Of a DNA stretch of 64,000 bases, positions 1 to 10,128 are shown piece by piece. Below the pieces are notes generated by a model. The model saw nothing but the letters and a program-made list of their open reading frames with translations. It made no database searches and was not told the DNA's origin. The position numbers were made by a program, and so were the translations under genes. Source of the DNA: Planctomycetota bacterium (GTDB lineage: Bacteria > Planctomycetota > Planctomycetia > Planctomycetales > Planctomycetaceae); contig QWQG01000126.1 of assembly GCA_003670925.1 (NCBI GenBank), forward strand, positions 1 through 64,000. The letters run 5' to 3'. Every line of letters begins with the position of its first letter. The stretch's first letter is position 1.

Positions 1-1017
1 ACCCTCGATATGTCGGAGATCGGAGCCATCAATCCGAATGTCCGTGCGCATGTGAGTGTAAATCCTGACAGTGAACTGATCCCCGTCACCCGTGCGAATG
101 GCGTGCTGATTGCCGTCAGTGCCCCTTCCGGAGGTCTTGTCAGCGGCAAGGCGAGTGTGCTGCAACTTGACGGTTGGACCTATGAAGACATGACGCTAAA
201 ACCCGACTGTGCATTGATGATCAACTGGCCTCAGATGGCACCAGAGATGATCCACGTGCTAGGCCCTGAATCCGATGGCCAAGCGAAAGACAGGGACAAG
301 GAACGCTTTGAGCCGTTGAAGGATCTGCGGGAACTGTTTGAAAATACGCGCACATACATGACCGCTCGTGCCTCAAATCCCAAGGCTCAGCCCTTTGATA
401 GTCGCCTCGACTCCATGATCCCGGTGGTCGAAGGTCTGATTCCGCTCCTGATCTCGGCAGACCTTGCGAATCAGATTCAGAGCGCAGTGGCGTTTGGTGT
501 CGAACAGAAGGTAAAAGTCATCATTCTGGGAGGGCATGACGCAGAGATGTGTGCCGAACTGCTGCGACGTTACGACGTACCCATAATTGTCGATGCCGTC
601 CACAAAACTCCGCGGCGAGCTCACGAAGAATACGATGCGGCCTACACTCTGCCCGAACGTCTGCGTCGCGCCGAAATTCGGTTTTGCATTTCCGCAACTG
701 GTCGATCCGAAACATGGAACACGCGCAACCTGCCGTATCACGCCGCGACTGCCGCGGCGTATGGTCTTCCGCGCGAAGATGCTTTGCGATCCATCACGCA
801 GTACCCAGCGGAAATCCTTGGGATTGCTGATCGTGTTGGAACGCTAGCCGAAGGCAAAGACGCGACGCTGTTTGTGAGTGACGGCGATCCACTGGAAACC
901 GAAACACTGGTCACAGCGGCATGGATTCAAGGTCGCAAAGTCGATCTCACCAGTCGCCACACTCAACTGTATGATAAGTACCGCACGAAGTACCGACAGT
1001 TGAAAAGCTCACGATGA
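1..1017 (+). CDS. Amidohydrolase family protein (imidazolonepropionase-like), 5'-truncated by window edge
   Basis: Frame open to window start; C-terminal amidohydrolase pattern 'ITQYPAEILGIADRVGTLAEGKDATLFVSDGDPLE'. Confidence 0.8.
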   Translation, partial: TLDMSEIGAINPNVRAHVSVNPDSELIPVTRANGVLIAVSAPSGGLVSGKASVLQLDGWTYEDMTLKPDCALMINWPQMAPEMIHVLGPESDGQAKDRDKERFEPLKDLRELFENTRTYMTARASNPKAQPFDSRLDSMIPVVEGLIPLLISADLANQIQSAVAFGVEQKVKVIILGGHDAEMCAELLRRYDVPIIVDAVHKTPRRAHEEYDAAYTLPERLRRAEIRFCISATGRSETWNTRNLPYHAATAAAYGLPREDALRSITQYPAEILGIADRVGTLAEGKDATLFVSDGDPLETETLVTAAWIQGRKVDLTSRHTQLYDKYRTKYRQLKSSR

Positions 1018-1102
1018 TGCGGCTGCTGTGCTCAGGACAAGCGAGGACAACACGCTTCCCGTCCCTCACGCCGCAGTCTGCATGTCGCGAGGCGCACGCA
1101 AA

Positions 1103-2098
1103 TCAACCTGCATTCCGCAGCCGTCCGACGATGCGTTCAAAGTCGTCGTTGTTGGCGAAATGAATTACAATCTGGCCGGCATTGTTCTTCTTCTGCCGAA
1201 TATCTATCTTTGCTCCGAGATGGCCGCGCAGGAAATCCTGAAGTCCCAACACATGATTGGAGACACTTGGCTGTTGGCCACTTTCCGTTTGTTCAGCCGC
1301 TGCTGTTGCGTCTGTCCCGTGTGGCTGGGGCAACATCCCGCCACGGAGCATTTCCCGCACGATGTCTTCGACGCGACGGACGGATAATTGTTCGGTTTCA
1401 ATCTGGCGTGCCAATTCGTTCTGCTGCGCTTCGGAGAGGGGCAACAACGCCTTCGCGTGTCCCCCGGTTAGCTTATTCGTCCGCAACAACTGCTGAATTG
1501 ATTCCGGGAGTTCCAGCAGGCGCATCATATTGCTGACGGTTGCTCGATTCATGCTCAACTGACGACCAAGCTCTTCAATTGTACCACCGAAGCGGACGAG
1601 ATAGTCTTTAAAGGCTGTCGCCTTTTCAAGCACGTTCAGGTCTTCGCGTTTCAGATTTTCCTCCAGCGCCGCTTCGCATGCTTGCCGATCCTCGAACTGA
1701 ATCACGCGGCACGGCACAGTCTCCATGCCGACCTGTTGCGCTGCTCTCCAGCGTCGCTCGCCTGCGACGAGTTGGTACCCTGCCTCGCCATCCGTGCGGG
1801 CACGAACGAGGAGTGGCTGCAGGATGCCATGTTTTCGGATACTCTCAGCCAGTTCATCAATTGCCGCCGGTTCAAATTCACGACGCGGCTGATACGGATT
1901 TCGCTCCAGCAGTTCCATCGATATTTCATCCGTCGACGGGGCTGGAGGTGAACTGAGCGCGTGCATGGGAATTGTCGAGGGGTTATGACCCACATACTCG
2001 TCCGAGCCGTTACCAAGGAGCGCATTCAAACCTCGACCCAATCGTCGCTTGAACTGCCCCTGACCACCCTGTTCCTGATCTACTGCGTGCGCTTCCAT
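1103..2098 (-). CDS. parB: ParB/RepB/Spo0J family chromosome partitioning protein
   Basis: 'KRRLGRGLNALLG', 'NPYQPRREF', 'LVAGERRWRAAQQVG', 'EENLKREDLNVLEKA' and an HTH region; ATG at 2098 (MEAHAVDQ) preferred over the longer ORF start at 2185. Confidence 0.93.
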   Translation of the reverse strand: MEAHAVDQEQGGQGQFKRRLGRGLNALLGNGSDEYVGHNPSTIPMHALSSPPAPSTDEISMELLERNPYQPRREFEPAAIDELAESIRKHGILQPLLVRARTDGEAGYQLVAGERRWRAAQQVGMETVPCRVIQFEDRQACEAALEENLKREDLNVLEKATAFKDYLVRFGGTIEELGRQLSMNRATVSNMMRLLELPESIQQLLRTNKLTGGHAKALLPLSEAQQNELARQIETEQLSVRRVEDIVREMLRGGMLPQPHGTDATAAAEQTESGQQPSVSNHVLGLQDFLRGHLGAKIDIRQKKNNAGQIVIHFANNDDFERIVGRLRNAG

Positions 2099-2544
2099 GT
2101 GACCGCCCCCAATCGAAAACCTATAAACCTGTTCATGCGTGCGACTCGCTGGTTCTGAGCCGAATCCTGACCATCCTCGGATCAATCCTCGCGCCTATCG
2201 CCTTTCCCGATAATCGGCAGGATTAGTAGAGTCGGTACAGTCGGGAATCCGGATTTCTGCCGCTGGGAAGCTTTCGGCCATTTCTGCCGAAGTGTGATCG
2301 TCAAGGCTGGCTGGTTTGTGCATTTTAGACAGTCAGCTAGGGATCAGTCATGGCACACGGCCGCCATCCGCAGGCAGTTCGTCGCGGCAAAATCTGCCGA
2401 TCTGCGTGACGCTGGTGCCACGAATTGTTTCAGGCACCCGGAAATCTCGACTTGTTCCTCAAGTGAGATGATATGCTGCCGAGGAGGTTCCCGGTGTCAT
2501 TTCCCGGGTTGAGATTTGTCGTCCGTTCTTGAGGATCATGGAAG

Positions 2545-3609
2545 ATGCTCGTCCAATTCCTGCTGTCTGTTGGTCTATTAGCTGCTTCATTCGCTGCCGC
2601 ATGTCCGTCCGAAGAGATCATTGAATCACCGGCCGCGGCGGTTGCAACTGTGGCCGATGTTGTTGACGCGCCAACATGGACACTCCGCTACAAGTTTGCA
2701 CCCGGACAGACCCTGCGTTACCGGAATACCGAAAACGTCACACTGGACGCGATGTTGGGTGAAAATCGCAAGGTTGATGTCACGTCCATCGAACAACGAC
2801 GCGTTTTCACCGTAGCAACGGTGGATGACGCGGGTGCTGCGCGGCTGACGATGCAGTATGAATTTGTGGGGATGAGGTTGCAGACGAACGAGTACGAGCC
2901 TGTCATATTCGACACGACCATGCAACAGGATGACATACCTCCTGCGTTTCGCAATACAGCTCGCCAACTGAAAGGCAGTGCCCCCCACTTCTGGATCTCC
3001 ACACTTGGTTGTGCGTTGCAGGAATCGGATTCTGCTGAAGGCTACGCCCCGGCTGAAAAAGCCGTCGCGCAAGCCGGAAACGTAATTGTCGGAGCCAAGC
3101 CTTCCGCTCCGGCCACCAGCAATGTTCAGCCAGCGGTGGCGAAGAGCAACACCACGACCGAAACATTGTCCACGCCCAATGCCACGCCATCTGGTTCCTC
3201 GAATGCCGTGACGTTTCTGATGCCGCTGCCGGAAAAACCTATCGCCGCCGGTGACACATGGCGAGAATTGATCCCGGTCAACGTCCGCGTGACTGAAGAG
3301 ATCAGTCGCCAGATCAACATCCTGCGTACGTTTCGTCTGGAATCCGTCGAGGATAATATCGCCACAATTTCATTCCGCTCATCAGTAGAAGCCGCCGTCA
3401 AAAGCCCGACGATGCGATCGCAACTTATCAAGGCCACTCCGAAAGGCACCCTGACTTTCGACATTGTGCGCGGCGTGATGATCAAACGCGAACTCCGCTA
3501 CGATGAAACGGTTCTCAACGCCATTGGCGCCGACAGCGTCGTCCTTTGCCACGGCAAAAGCACCGAAGATCTGTTGGAAGTGACTGAAACGGATGCCGTT
3601 AACAACTAG
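2545..3609 (+). CDS. Secreted hypothetical protein (DUF6263-like)
   Basis: N-terminal signal peptide-like 'MLVQFLLSVGLLAASFAAA'; 'WTLRYKFAPGQTLRYRNTENV'; long ORF with consistent codon usage. Confidence 0.65.
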   Translation: MLVQFLLSVGLLAASFAAACPSEEIIESPAAAVATVADVVDAPTWTLRYKFAPGQTLRYRNTENVTLDAMLGENRKVDVTSIEQRRVFTVATVDDAGAARLTMQYEFVGMRLQTNEYEPVIFDTTMQQDDIPPAFRNTARQLKGSAPHFWISTLGCALQESDSAEGYAPAEKAVAQAGNVIVGAKPSAPATSNVQPAVAKSNTTTETLSTPNATPSGSSNAVTFLMPLPEKPIAAGDTWRELIPVNVRVTEEISRQINILRTFRLESVEDNIATISFRSSVEAAVKSPTMRSQLIKATPKGTLTFDIVRGVMIKRELRYDETVLNAIGADSVVLCHGKSTEDLLEVTETDAVNN

Positions 3610-3715
3610 GCACAATTCGTCTGTGTCAGCAAAATCGTGGGGTATCTATCATGCTTCCTGTACAATGTGAAGGACATCCGTACTTTCGGCTGCTCAATCA
3701 TTCTTCTGCTGAGCA

Positions 3716-4150
3716 ATGATCAGGTCCAGATTCTCATTCGTCGTCAGGAATGAAACCGTGTCCACAGATTTCCACACGTCCGGATGGGAGCAGGTGGCTA
3801 TGGCGATCGAAGATGTTGGCGATCGCCTGCGGCGGGCAACTCAGGCGCTGGCAGCGGGATCAGTTCCGGATGCGGTCACGGGTGGGAACGCGGTGGCGGA
3901 ATGGGTCGGGCGGATTGACCGAGCGGCTGTCCGGTTTACGCAGGACATCGACATTTTGCTGCGGCGTGAGGCCCTGCCGCAGGCCGTGGTTGCTCTGGAA
4001 CAGGCCGGATTTGTGTTTCGACACGCTGCCGGAATTGATTTTTTCCCGACGGTGCCGACGGCAGATTTCGCGATGGTGTTTATGTCCTGACATGTTTACG
4101 CCAGACGTCCGGACGCTTCGATTGGCCAGATGTCCACGACGACGCCGTCT
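3716..4150 (+). pseudogene. Nucleotidyltransferase-like (AbiEii/DUF6036-like) protein, frameshifted remnant
   Basis: ORF 3716-4090 has 'AVTGGNAVAEWVGRIDRAAVRFTQDIDILLRRE...'; after 'IDFF' the expected continuation (DGADGRFRDGVYVL) is in another frame from 4048, implying loss of 1 nt near 4046. The 3' boundary is approximate. Confidence 0.6.
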
Positions 4151-5235
4151 TCATGCGCGACGATCTCGCGATAGAGATTGCAAGTCGTGCAGGCATGGCT
4201 GGGAATCAGATGCAGTGGCTGTCCGATCAACCACTCCGGTGTCTGATTGACCACCACATGTTCTTCCGCGAGAAAGAACGGGATGACCACATCCGGATAC
4301 TCGCGAATCGCTGGGACGCCAAATTCCGCTCCTGCGCCTTTGACGCCTACATCAAGGACGGCCTTGCCTAGACTAGGACGGCTGATGACACGCACGAGAA
4401 TCGACAACGCTATTTCAAACTCTGGGGTCAATCGAACATACTGACGATCCATCGTCGCATAGGTCCCCGCCTGAACTTCATCAACCCCGTCTAGAATTCC
4501 CGTGCTGTCATACGTCGCACTGGAGCAACCGCTGATGCACGACACGGGAATCCCGGTACGTTCGATCAGTTGCCGCGTCTCCACGGCGAGCCCCATTGCG
4601 GCCCGCGACTGAATCCGCCGTTGTTCGCGATCAACCACATTCACGAGATGACCTTCGTACGCCTGGAGTCCACCGAATTCCACGCCTGGCATACCTTGCA
4701 GCTTCCTTGCCAGATCCAGCACCGCCTCACTGCTCGGGAGTCCGCAGCGTCCCATCCCGATGTCCACCTCAATCAGCAGACGCACCACAGATTTGGCTGT
4801 CGCTGCGGCACGACTGATCGCTTCGACCTGATCCATGTGATCGACGGCCACGCTGATGCGGGCGCGCTTTGCCAGCTGCACAAGGCGCTCGACCTTGGCG
4901 GAACCGACGACCTGATTTGCGATGAGCACATCGCTAATCCCATTCTCAACCAGCACCTCCGCCTCGCCGAGCTTTGCACATGTCATCCCGACCGCGCCGG
5001 CCAGCATCTGGCGTTTGGCCAGAGTCACGCATTTATGATTTTTAAAGTGCGGACGCAGTTTCGCCGATCGATCACGAAAGAAGCCTGCCATCTTGGCTAG
5101 ATTGCGGTCGCTGGCCGCTCGATCCAGCAACAGTGTGGGTGTATCCAGTTCTTCTATCGCCCGCCCGATCCGCGCGTCCTGAGTGTGGCTTTCCTGAGAT
5201 GATGACGTCGCTGCCGACCGACTTACTCCGGCCAT
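4096..5235 (-). CDS. D-threonine aldolase/D-serine dehydratase-like PLP enzyme (alanine racemase fold)
   Basis: 'ELDTPTLLLDRAASDRNLAKMAGFFRD...LRPHFKNHKC'; C-terminal 'PSHACTTCNLYREIVAHEDGVVVDIWPIEASGR'. ATG 5235 overlaps the upstream ALDH stop. Confidence 0.85.
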   Translation of the reverse strand: MAGVSRSAATSSSQESHTQDARIGRAIEELDTPTLLLDRAASDRNLAKMAGFFRDRSAKLRPHFKNHKCVTLAKRQMLAGAVGMTCAKLGEAEVLVENGISDVLIANQVVGSAKVERLVQLAKRARISVAVDHMDQVEAISRAAATAKSVVRLLIEVDIGMGRCGLPSSEAVLDLARKLQGMPGVEFGGLQAYEGHLVNVVDREQRRIQSRAAMGLAVETRQLIERTGIPVSCISGCSSATYDSTGILDGVDEVQAGTYATMDRQYVRLTPEFEIALSILVRVISRPSLGKAVLDVGVKGAGAEFGVPAIREYPDVVIPFFLAEEHVVVNQTPEWLIGQPLHLIPSHACTTCNLYREIVAHEDGVVVDIWPIEASGRLA

Positions 5236-6695
5236 CCCGATTTCTCCGTGGCTAGTGAATACAGAATAGCTTTTGAACTGCAATACTCGTGGACCGCTTC
5301 GTCGAAACCCAGCTCTGCACCGATGCCACTGAGTTTATATCCAAACACTGGGACATTGGCTCGTAGGGCGCCACCACCGTTAATGGCAATTCGTCCCGCG
5401 CGAATCTGGCGGGCGACGCGGAGCGCTCGAGTTCCGTCGGACGTCCAGATGTTTGCCATCAGACCGAATTCGCTGTCGTTCGCCATCCGCACGGCTTCCG
5501 CTTCGTCACGATAGGTCATCACGCTCAGCACCGGGCCGAACACTTCTTCCCGAGCCACCGTCATGCCAGCCGTGACCTGATCAAACACTGTCGGTGGATA
5601 AAAACAGTCCAACGGATCCACCGGACGGTTCCCCGTGAGAACACACCGCGCGCCTTCCTGTTCGGCTTGCTGAACACATTTGCGGACGGTGTCGCAATGT
5701 GCGGGTGTCGCGAGACAGCCAAGCTGCATATCGGGATCGGTGGGATCTCCCTGCCGCAGGCTGCGGACTTTGGCCACGATGCGTTCCAGCAGATCATCAT
5801 GTTGACTTTCATGGATCAGCAAACGCGACCCGGCAACGCAGACTTGTCCAAGGTTATAGAAAATCCCCGTGATGACTCCGTTAATGACGTTGTCCAGCGG
5901 CGCATCCGGAAACACGATGCTGGGTGTCTTTCCGCCCAGCTCAAGCATCACGCCTTTCATCCCGACTTGGGCAGCTTCAAGCATCCTCGCACCGGTTTGA
6001 TGCCGTCCGGTGAACGTGATCTTGTCCACGCCCGGATGTTTCACCAACGCTGCTCCAGCTTCGTGCCCCGTGCCGTGAATCACGTTGATCACTCCGGGCG
6101 GAAAGCCCACTTCAGCCGCTAACTTCGCCAGCATTAAAGCCGACAACGGGGAGACTTCGGATGGTTTCAGGACGACCGTATTTCCACACGCCAGAATCGG
6201 GGCCAGTTTAATGGCCGCATTTGTGAGCGGAAAATTCCAGGGGACGATCGCCGCGATAACTCCCATCGGCTCACGAATCTGCAGTGTGACGTTGTCCGCT
6301 AGGTTCCCAAAGCACTTGCCCGATATTTTGTCCGGTAATCCGGCGTAGCTCTCGAACAGATCGGCTGCACAGGGGACGTCAAAACCCATGGTATCCCGAA
6401 TCGGTTTTCCGACATTCAGCGTGTCGGTCATGGCCAAATCCGCCATGTTTTCCCGGATACGTTCGGCGAGGCGAAATAGCAGTCGCCCCCGCTTTAAAGG
6501 GTCCATGCGCGCCCATTCACCCTCGTCAAACGCTCGCCGCGCCGCCTCCACGGCTCGATCGACGTCCATGGCATCGGCCAGAGCGACGTTCGCAAGTTCT
6601 TTGCCTGTGGCGGGGTTCGTGACGCTCCATGTTCGACCAGAGTGGCTGTCACTCCAGACACCGTCAATGAAAAGCTGACACGGCCAAGTCGGCAT
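5223..6695 (-). CDS. Aldehyde dehydrogenase family protein
   Basis: 'VIAAIVPWNFPLTNAAIKLAPILACGNTVVLKPSE', 'ELGGKTPSIVFPDAPLD', 'GQVCVAGSRLLI'; ATG at 6695 (MPTWPCQLFIDG). Confidence 0.93.
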   Translation of the reverse strand: MPTWPCQLFIDGVWSDSHSGRTWSVTNPATGKELANVALADAMDVDRAVEAARRAFDEGEWARMDPLKRGRLLFRLAERIRENMADLAMTDTLNVGKPIRDTMGFDVPCAADLFESYAGLPDKISGKCFGNLADNVTLQIREPMGVIAAIVPWNFPLTNAAIKLAPILACGNTVVLKPSEVSPLSALMLAKLAAEVGFPPGVINVIHGTGHEAGAALVKHPGVDKITFTGRHQTGARMLEAAQVGMKGVMLELGGKTPSIVFPDAPLDNVINGVITGIFYNLGQVCVAGSRLLIHESQHDDLLERIVAKVRSLRQGDPTDPDMQLGCLATPAHCDTVRKCVQQAEQEGARCVLTGNRPVDPLDCFYPPTVFDQVTAGMTVAREEVFGPVLSVMTYRDEAEAVRMANDSEFGLMANIWTSDGTRALRVARQIRAGRIAINGGGALRANVPVFGYKLSGIGAELGFDEAVHEYCSSKAILYSLATEKSGWPE

Positions 6696-6841
6696 GATAT
6701 CGAGTCTCCTCAACGATTCGACGAATAACGCGAACAGCAAGCGTTCTCAAGGTCGAAGGAGTCTACGGAAGAGCCACTGCTTTCGCTACCCTCTGGCGAT
6801 CGCAGTCCCGTGAGGCACACGATTCGCGGACAAATTAGGCG

Positions 6842-7264
6842 TTAAGCTTTGGCTGGAGCGAGGCGAAGCTGTGAGAGAATGCGCGCGATGGTGAGTCCTA
6901 GGACAAAGCCGGCGACATTTCCGATGGCGTCCCGCGGGTCACAGGTCCGACTAGGAACCAACGCCTGAAGTCCTTCCACCGTGACGCTGTAGCCCAGCAT
7001 TGCGAAGATGATGATCGACGGTATTTCGCCACACACCGCGAGACTCAGACTACACACCGTGGCTGACAGCACGGTAAACGCAATCACGTGCAGCAACAGA
7101 TCGCTCGCACTTTGCACCCAACCCAACGATGTGTCACGGACGAACGCAAATGGGTCCGGCGTTAGCAGGGCCCACGACACGGCCGCGAGCTGAAACAGTG
7201 ACAGCAGCAGATGAGCGGTATTCCACCGCCGGCGGGAGGAAGACTCTGAATCATCGTTAAGCAT
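6842..7264 (-). CDS. VanZ-like membrane protein
   Basis: 'DLLLHVIAFTVLSATVCSL...GYSVTVEGLQALVPSRTCDPRDAIGNVAGFVLG' pattern. Confidence 0.75.
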   Translation of the reverse strand: MLNDDSESSSRRRWNTAHLLLSLFQLAAVSWALLTPDPFAFVRDTSLGWVQSASDLLLHVIAFTVLSATVCSLSLAVCGEIPSIIIFAMLGYSVTVEGLQALVPSRTCDPRDAIGNVAGFVLGLTIARILSQLRLAPAKA

Positions 7265-7472
7265 GATCAACCTTCATTTCGGGCATCCTGGCTCACTTTT
7301 TTGGTGTGTGCCATTCTGCAAACTCAAACCTACCGGACTCGACATCCTCGGACGATACAACCATCCTTCTGGAGCCTAGCTCGCCGCTCACTGCACTCCT
7401 CAGACTCGCACCGATGCGGCGCGTCAATTCTATTATTTAGTCGTCAGGCGTCCTTCATTCCGTAGCTTTGTG

Positions 7473-7499
7473 GCATTCGGCGCATTCGGCGCATTCGGC
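7473..7499. repeat. Three perfect tandem copies of GCATTCGGC
   Basis: Direct reading: gcattcggc gcattcggc gcattcggc in a non-coding stretch. Confidence 0.9.
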
Positions 7500-7875
7500 A
7501 GTACGCTTGCAAACATCATTCCCGTCACGATGCTCAGCTGGCGATCATTCGCAGCATTCCGGCAGGTTTTTCTTCCCTTTCCGCTTCACAGCCAGAGCCG
7601 CACGACCCTCAGAACCGTAATGGTTCCGACGAGTTTCCCAGTTTCTTCGGGGGTGTTTGTTCTGGCTGCATGGCGTTCCTCCCGGAGTTGCCTTTATGGG
7701 GTACACTTTCACAGGCTGCTAGATCTACCGATTTTATGTGAGGCCACAGGATCGACACGACCGCTGCTGGTTAAGTAATCCGCGTACGTGAAGGTCCTGC
7801 CTCAAGAGTCATCTGGTCGCTAGACTACTTGGCGAGGCTCAGCCCAAGAATTTATATAGATCCTCGGAGAACGTC

Positions 7876-10128
7876 ATGTTGGGTCCGACAACTCAGCCTG
7901 CTCGCATGTCCAGCATTCGATGTCCCGTCCTGATCCCATTGTATGGTGCAGATCTTCCGTCCTTGTGCGCGGAGGTCGATGGGATGTACGGGTGTGGTTC
8001 GAGTGCTGTCAGTGACTTCCTCCTCAAGTTCGCCGGGGCCGAGGCCAACCATTGCTGTTTCATCCGCCACGCTGGTATTTTTTCAGTCCAGCGGATTGGT
8101 GGCCGAGTCTGGGTCAACGACCTTCCTGTCAACGGCGTAATCCGACTCAGCGAAGGCGATGTCATCTCCCTTGGAGCCGTTTCATATCGTTTGGAGTTTC
8201 AGGCCGCGGCCGCGTGTCTGCCGGAGCCCGACGATCGCACATTGACTTCATTCATGTCTCACGCGATCGTTGCTCCGCTACCGTCCGCCGATCGAACGAC
8301 CGAATCACGGCCAATCCCTGCTGAGCAACCCGCTGCGTCTGCTCAGGAGAAATCCTTGCAGACGCGATTTCAACAAGAACTCGCCGCTACGCAGCAACTC
8401 GTGATGCTCCGCCAAAAGGAGTTAGCGGAACTTACTGAGATCGTGGTCGAGAGAGAACGCGAAGCCGACGCGAAGCACGCTGAGCGTGAGGAACTGGTGT
8501 CCGCTGTCCGGGACCTGCAAAAAGCTCTGTTGGACGCTCGTCAGGATCTTGAAGACGCCTATCGCGTGAAAAGCGAGTCTAGGTTGCTGGAGCAACGGCT
8601 GGAGCAAGCTCGTCTCTCCTTTGATGAACTTAGCCAAAGTCAGCTATTGAGTGAATCGAATCTCCGTCAGACGCGTGACGAGCAAGTGTTGTTGCTAGCG
8701 ACGTTGGCGGCTTCCGTTCTTGAAACTGATGAGTTGCACGCTCAGTTAGCTATGTATTCTCTGGCGGAAAACTCCGTATCGTCGGGGCAGCAAACCACTG
8801 CTGATACCGGTTCTAGTGAATCCTCCGATCGGCTTGCACGGGAACTGGATCTACGCGCGGAACTTCTCGACCGACGCGATGAAGAACTCCGTGAACGAAC
8901 GCGAAAAATCGTGCTCACCGAAGTCGATGTCGTATCGCAGCGTCGGCTGTTGCTGGAAGCACGTCAGCAACTAGAACAAGGTCGTGCCGATATCCGGGTG
9001 GCGATGCTCACAAACACTGAACTTGGGACATCAACATCGCGAGGAGAGTTAGTCGCTTCATCATTCGCTGGTCAGGAGACTTCCGATCGCCATGTCTCGC
9101 TTGATGCTGAACTAGCCTATGATTTGGATTATCACCATTCGAATGACTCGTCGTGCGTGCCCTCTACCGATCTTCGAGCTGAACTCGCGGGACTGTTTGG
9201 ACTGCGACCATCGACGGCGGGTAGTTTTTCCCCGCCTGCTGCTTTTGTGGATCTCTCGGAACCCTCGGGCGAAAATCAGTCCGTCGCCTTCCATTTCAGT
9301 TCCTATGCGGAACTACTTCCACCGACGGTATCGACCCTGACGGTAGACGATGACGCGGCTCCTCCTCGCGAAGAGAACTCCGACGATGTCGTCCGCGACT
9401 ACATGGAACAACTCCTGTCACGCTATCGCAAATCCGCGGGTACCGTGCTACCGAGTGAACTTCAGGCTGCTGACAACCAGACATACCCTGGGGTTAATTC
9501 TGCCGCTAGGACACTCGGGAGACCTTTGCCTAAATCGCCGCCTAAAGTGATTTCGTACCTCGACCAGTATCTGGCAGCCAGCATGAGAGATCTGGACACC
9601 CCCGTACCTCCGCCGATGTCCGTACCGAACACTGACGCCGCAGACGCCCCCGGCTACGTGGTGACCGACGAGCTACCGATTCGCCAGCGGCGACAAATTG
9701 ATGTTCTCAATATGAAGGAGAATATGCTGTCCTTCCGCTCACTCTCTGCCCTGTCTGTTGAGAACGCGTTAGCGGCGCACGCCATCAAGGTGGAGCTTCG
9801 TGGCTTCCATGGTCGCTTCGTGACTGCCGCGTTGCTTGTCGTCATCACGCCGCTCATTGGGTTTGCGAACACCTACGGTGTGATCGACGCACCCTTCCTT
9901 ATGTGGGTCATGCTGACGGCGTCGATCGCTATTTTTTTTGACTTGCTTCGCCGATATCTGGCCATCGCTGTTCACTCCAGCAATCCCCTAGCCCTGCTGT
10001 TTACGTCCTCTTGGACCAAGGGGCGTATTCCACTCTCCGCTGTGAAGATGGCTTCCGCTTCTGATGGCACCAACTCTGATACCGACGATCTGATATCTGT
10101 CACGAATGCTTGCCGTCTGACTTCCTAG
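7876..10128 (+). CDS. FHA domain protein with long coiled coil and C-terminal transmembrane hairpin
   Basis: FHA-like 'NHCCFIRHAGIFSVQRIGGRVWVNDLPVNGVIRLSEGDVISLGAVSYRLEF'; long heptad/Glu-Arg-rich region; C-terminal TM segments 'FVTAALLVVITPLIGF' and 'FLMWVMLTASIAIFFDLL'. Confidence 0.75.
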   Translation: MLGPTTQPARMSSIRCPVLIPLYGADLPSLCAEVDGMYGCGSSAVSDFLLKFAGAEANHCCFIRHAGIFSVQRIGGRVWVNDLPVNGVIRLSEGDVISLGAVSYRLEFQAAAACLPEPDDRTLTSFMSHAIVAPLPSADRTTESRPIPAEQPAASAQEKSLQTRFQQELAATQQLVMLRQKELAELTEIVVEREREADAKHAEREELVSAVRDLQKALLDARQDLEDAYRVKSESRLLEQRLEQARLSFDELSQSQLLSESNLRQTRDEQVLLLATLAASVLETDELHAQLAMYSLAENSVSSGQQTTADTGSSESSDRLARELDLRAELLDRRDEELRERTRKIVLTEVDVVSQRRLLLEARQQLEQGRADIRVAMLTNTELGTSTSRGELVASSFAGQETSDRHVSLDAELAYDLDYHHSNDSSCVPSTDLRAELAGLFGLRPSTAGSFSPPAAFVDLSEPSGENQSVAFHFSSYAELLPPTVSTLTVDDDAAPPREENSDDVVRDYMEQLLSRYRKSAGTVLPSELQAADNQTYPGVNSAARTLGRPLPKSPPKVISYLDQYLAASMRDLDTPVPPPMSVPNTDAADAPGYVVTDELPIRQRRQIDVLNMKENMLSFRSLSALSVENALAAHAIKVELRGFHGRFVTAALLVVITPLIGFANTYGVIDAPFLMWVMLTASIAIFFDLLRRYLAIAVHSSNPLALLFTSSWTKGRIPLSAVKMASASDGTNSDTDDLISVTNACRLTS

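Noticed and set aside
7470-7778. 102-aa ORF covering the GCATTCGGC tandem
   Set aside because: FGAFGAFG is simply the translated repeat; composition matches surrounding non-coding pyrimidine-rich DNA.
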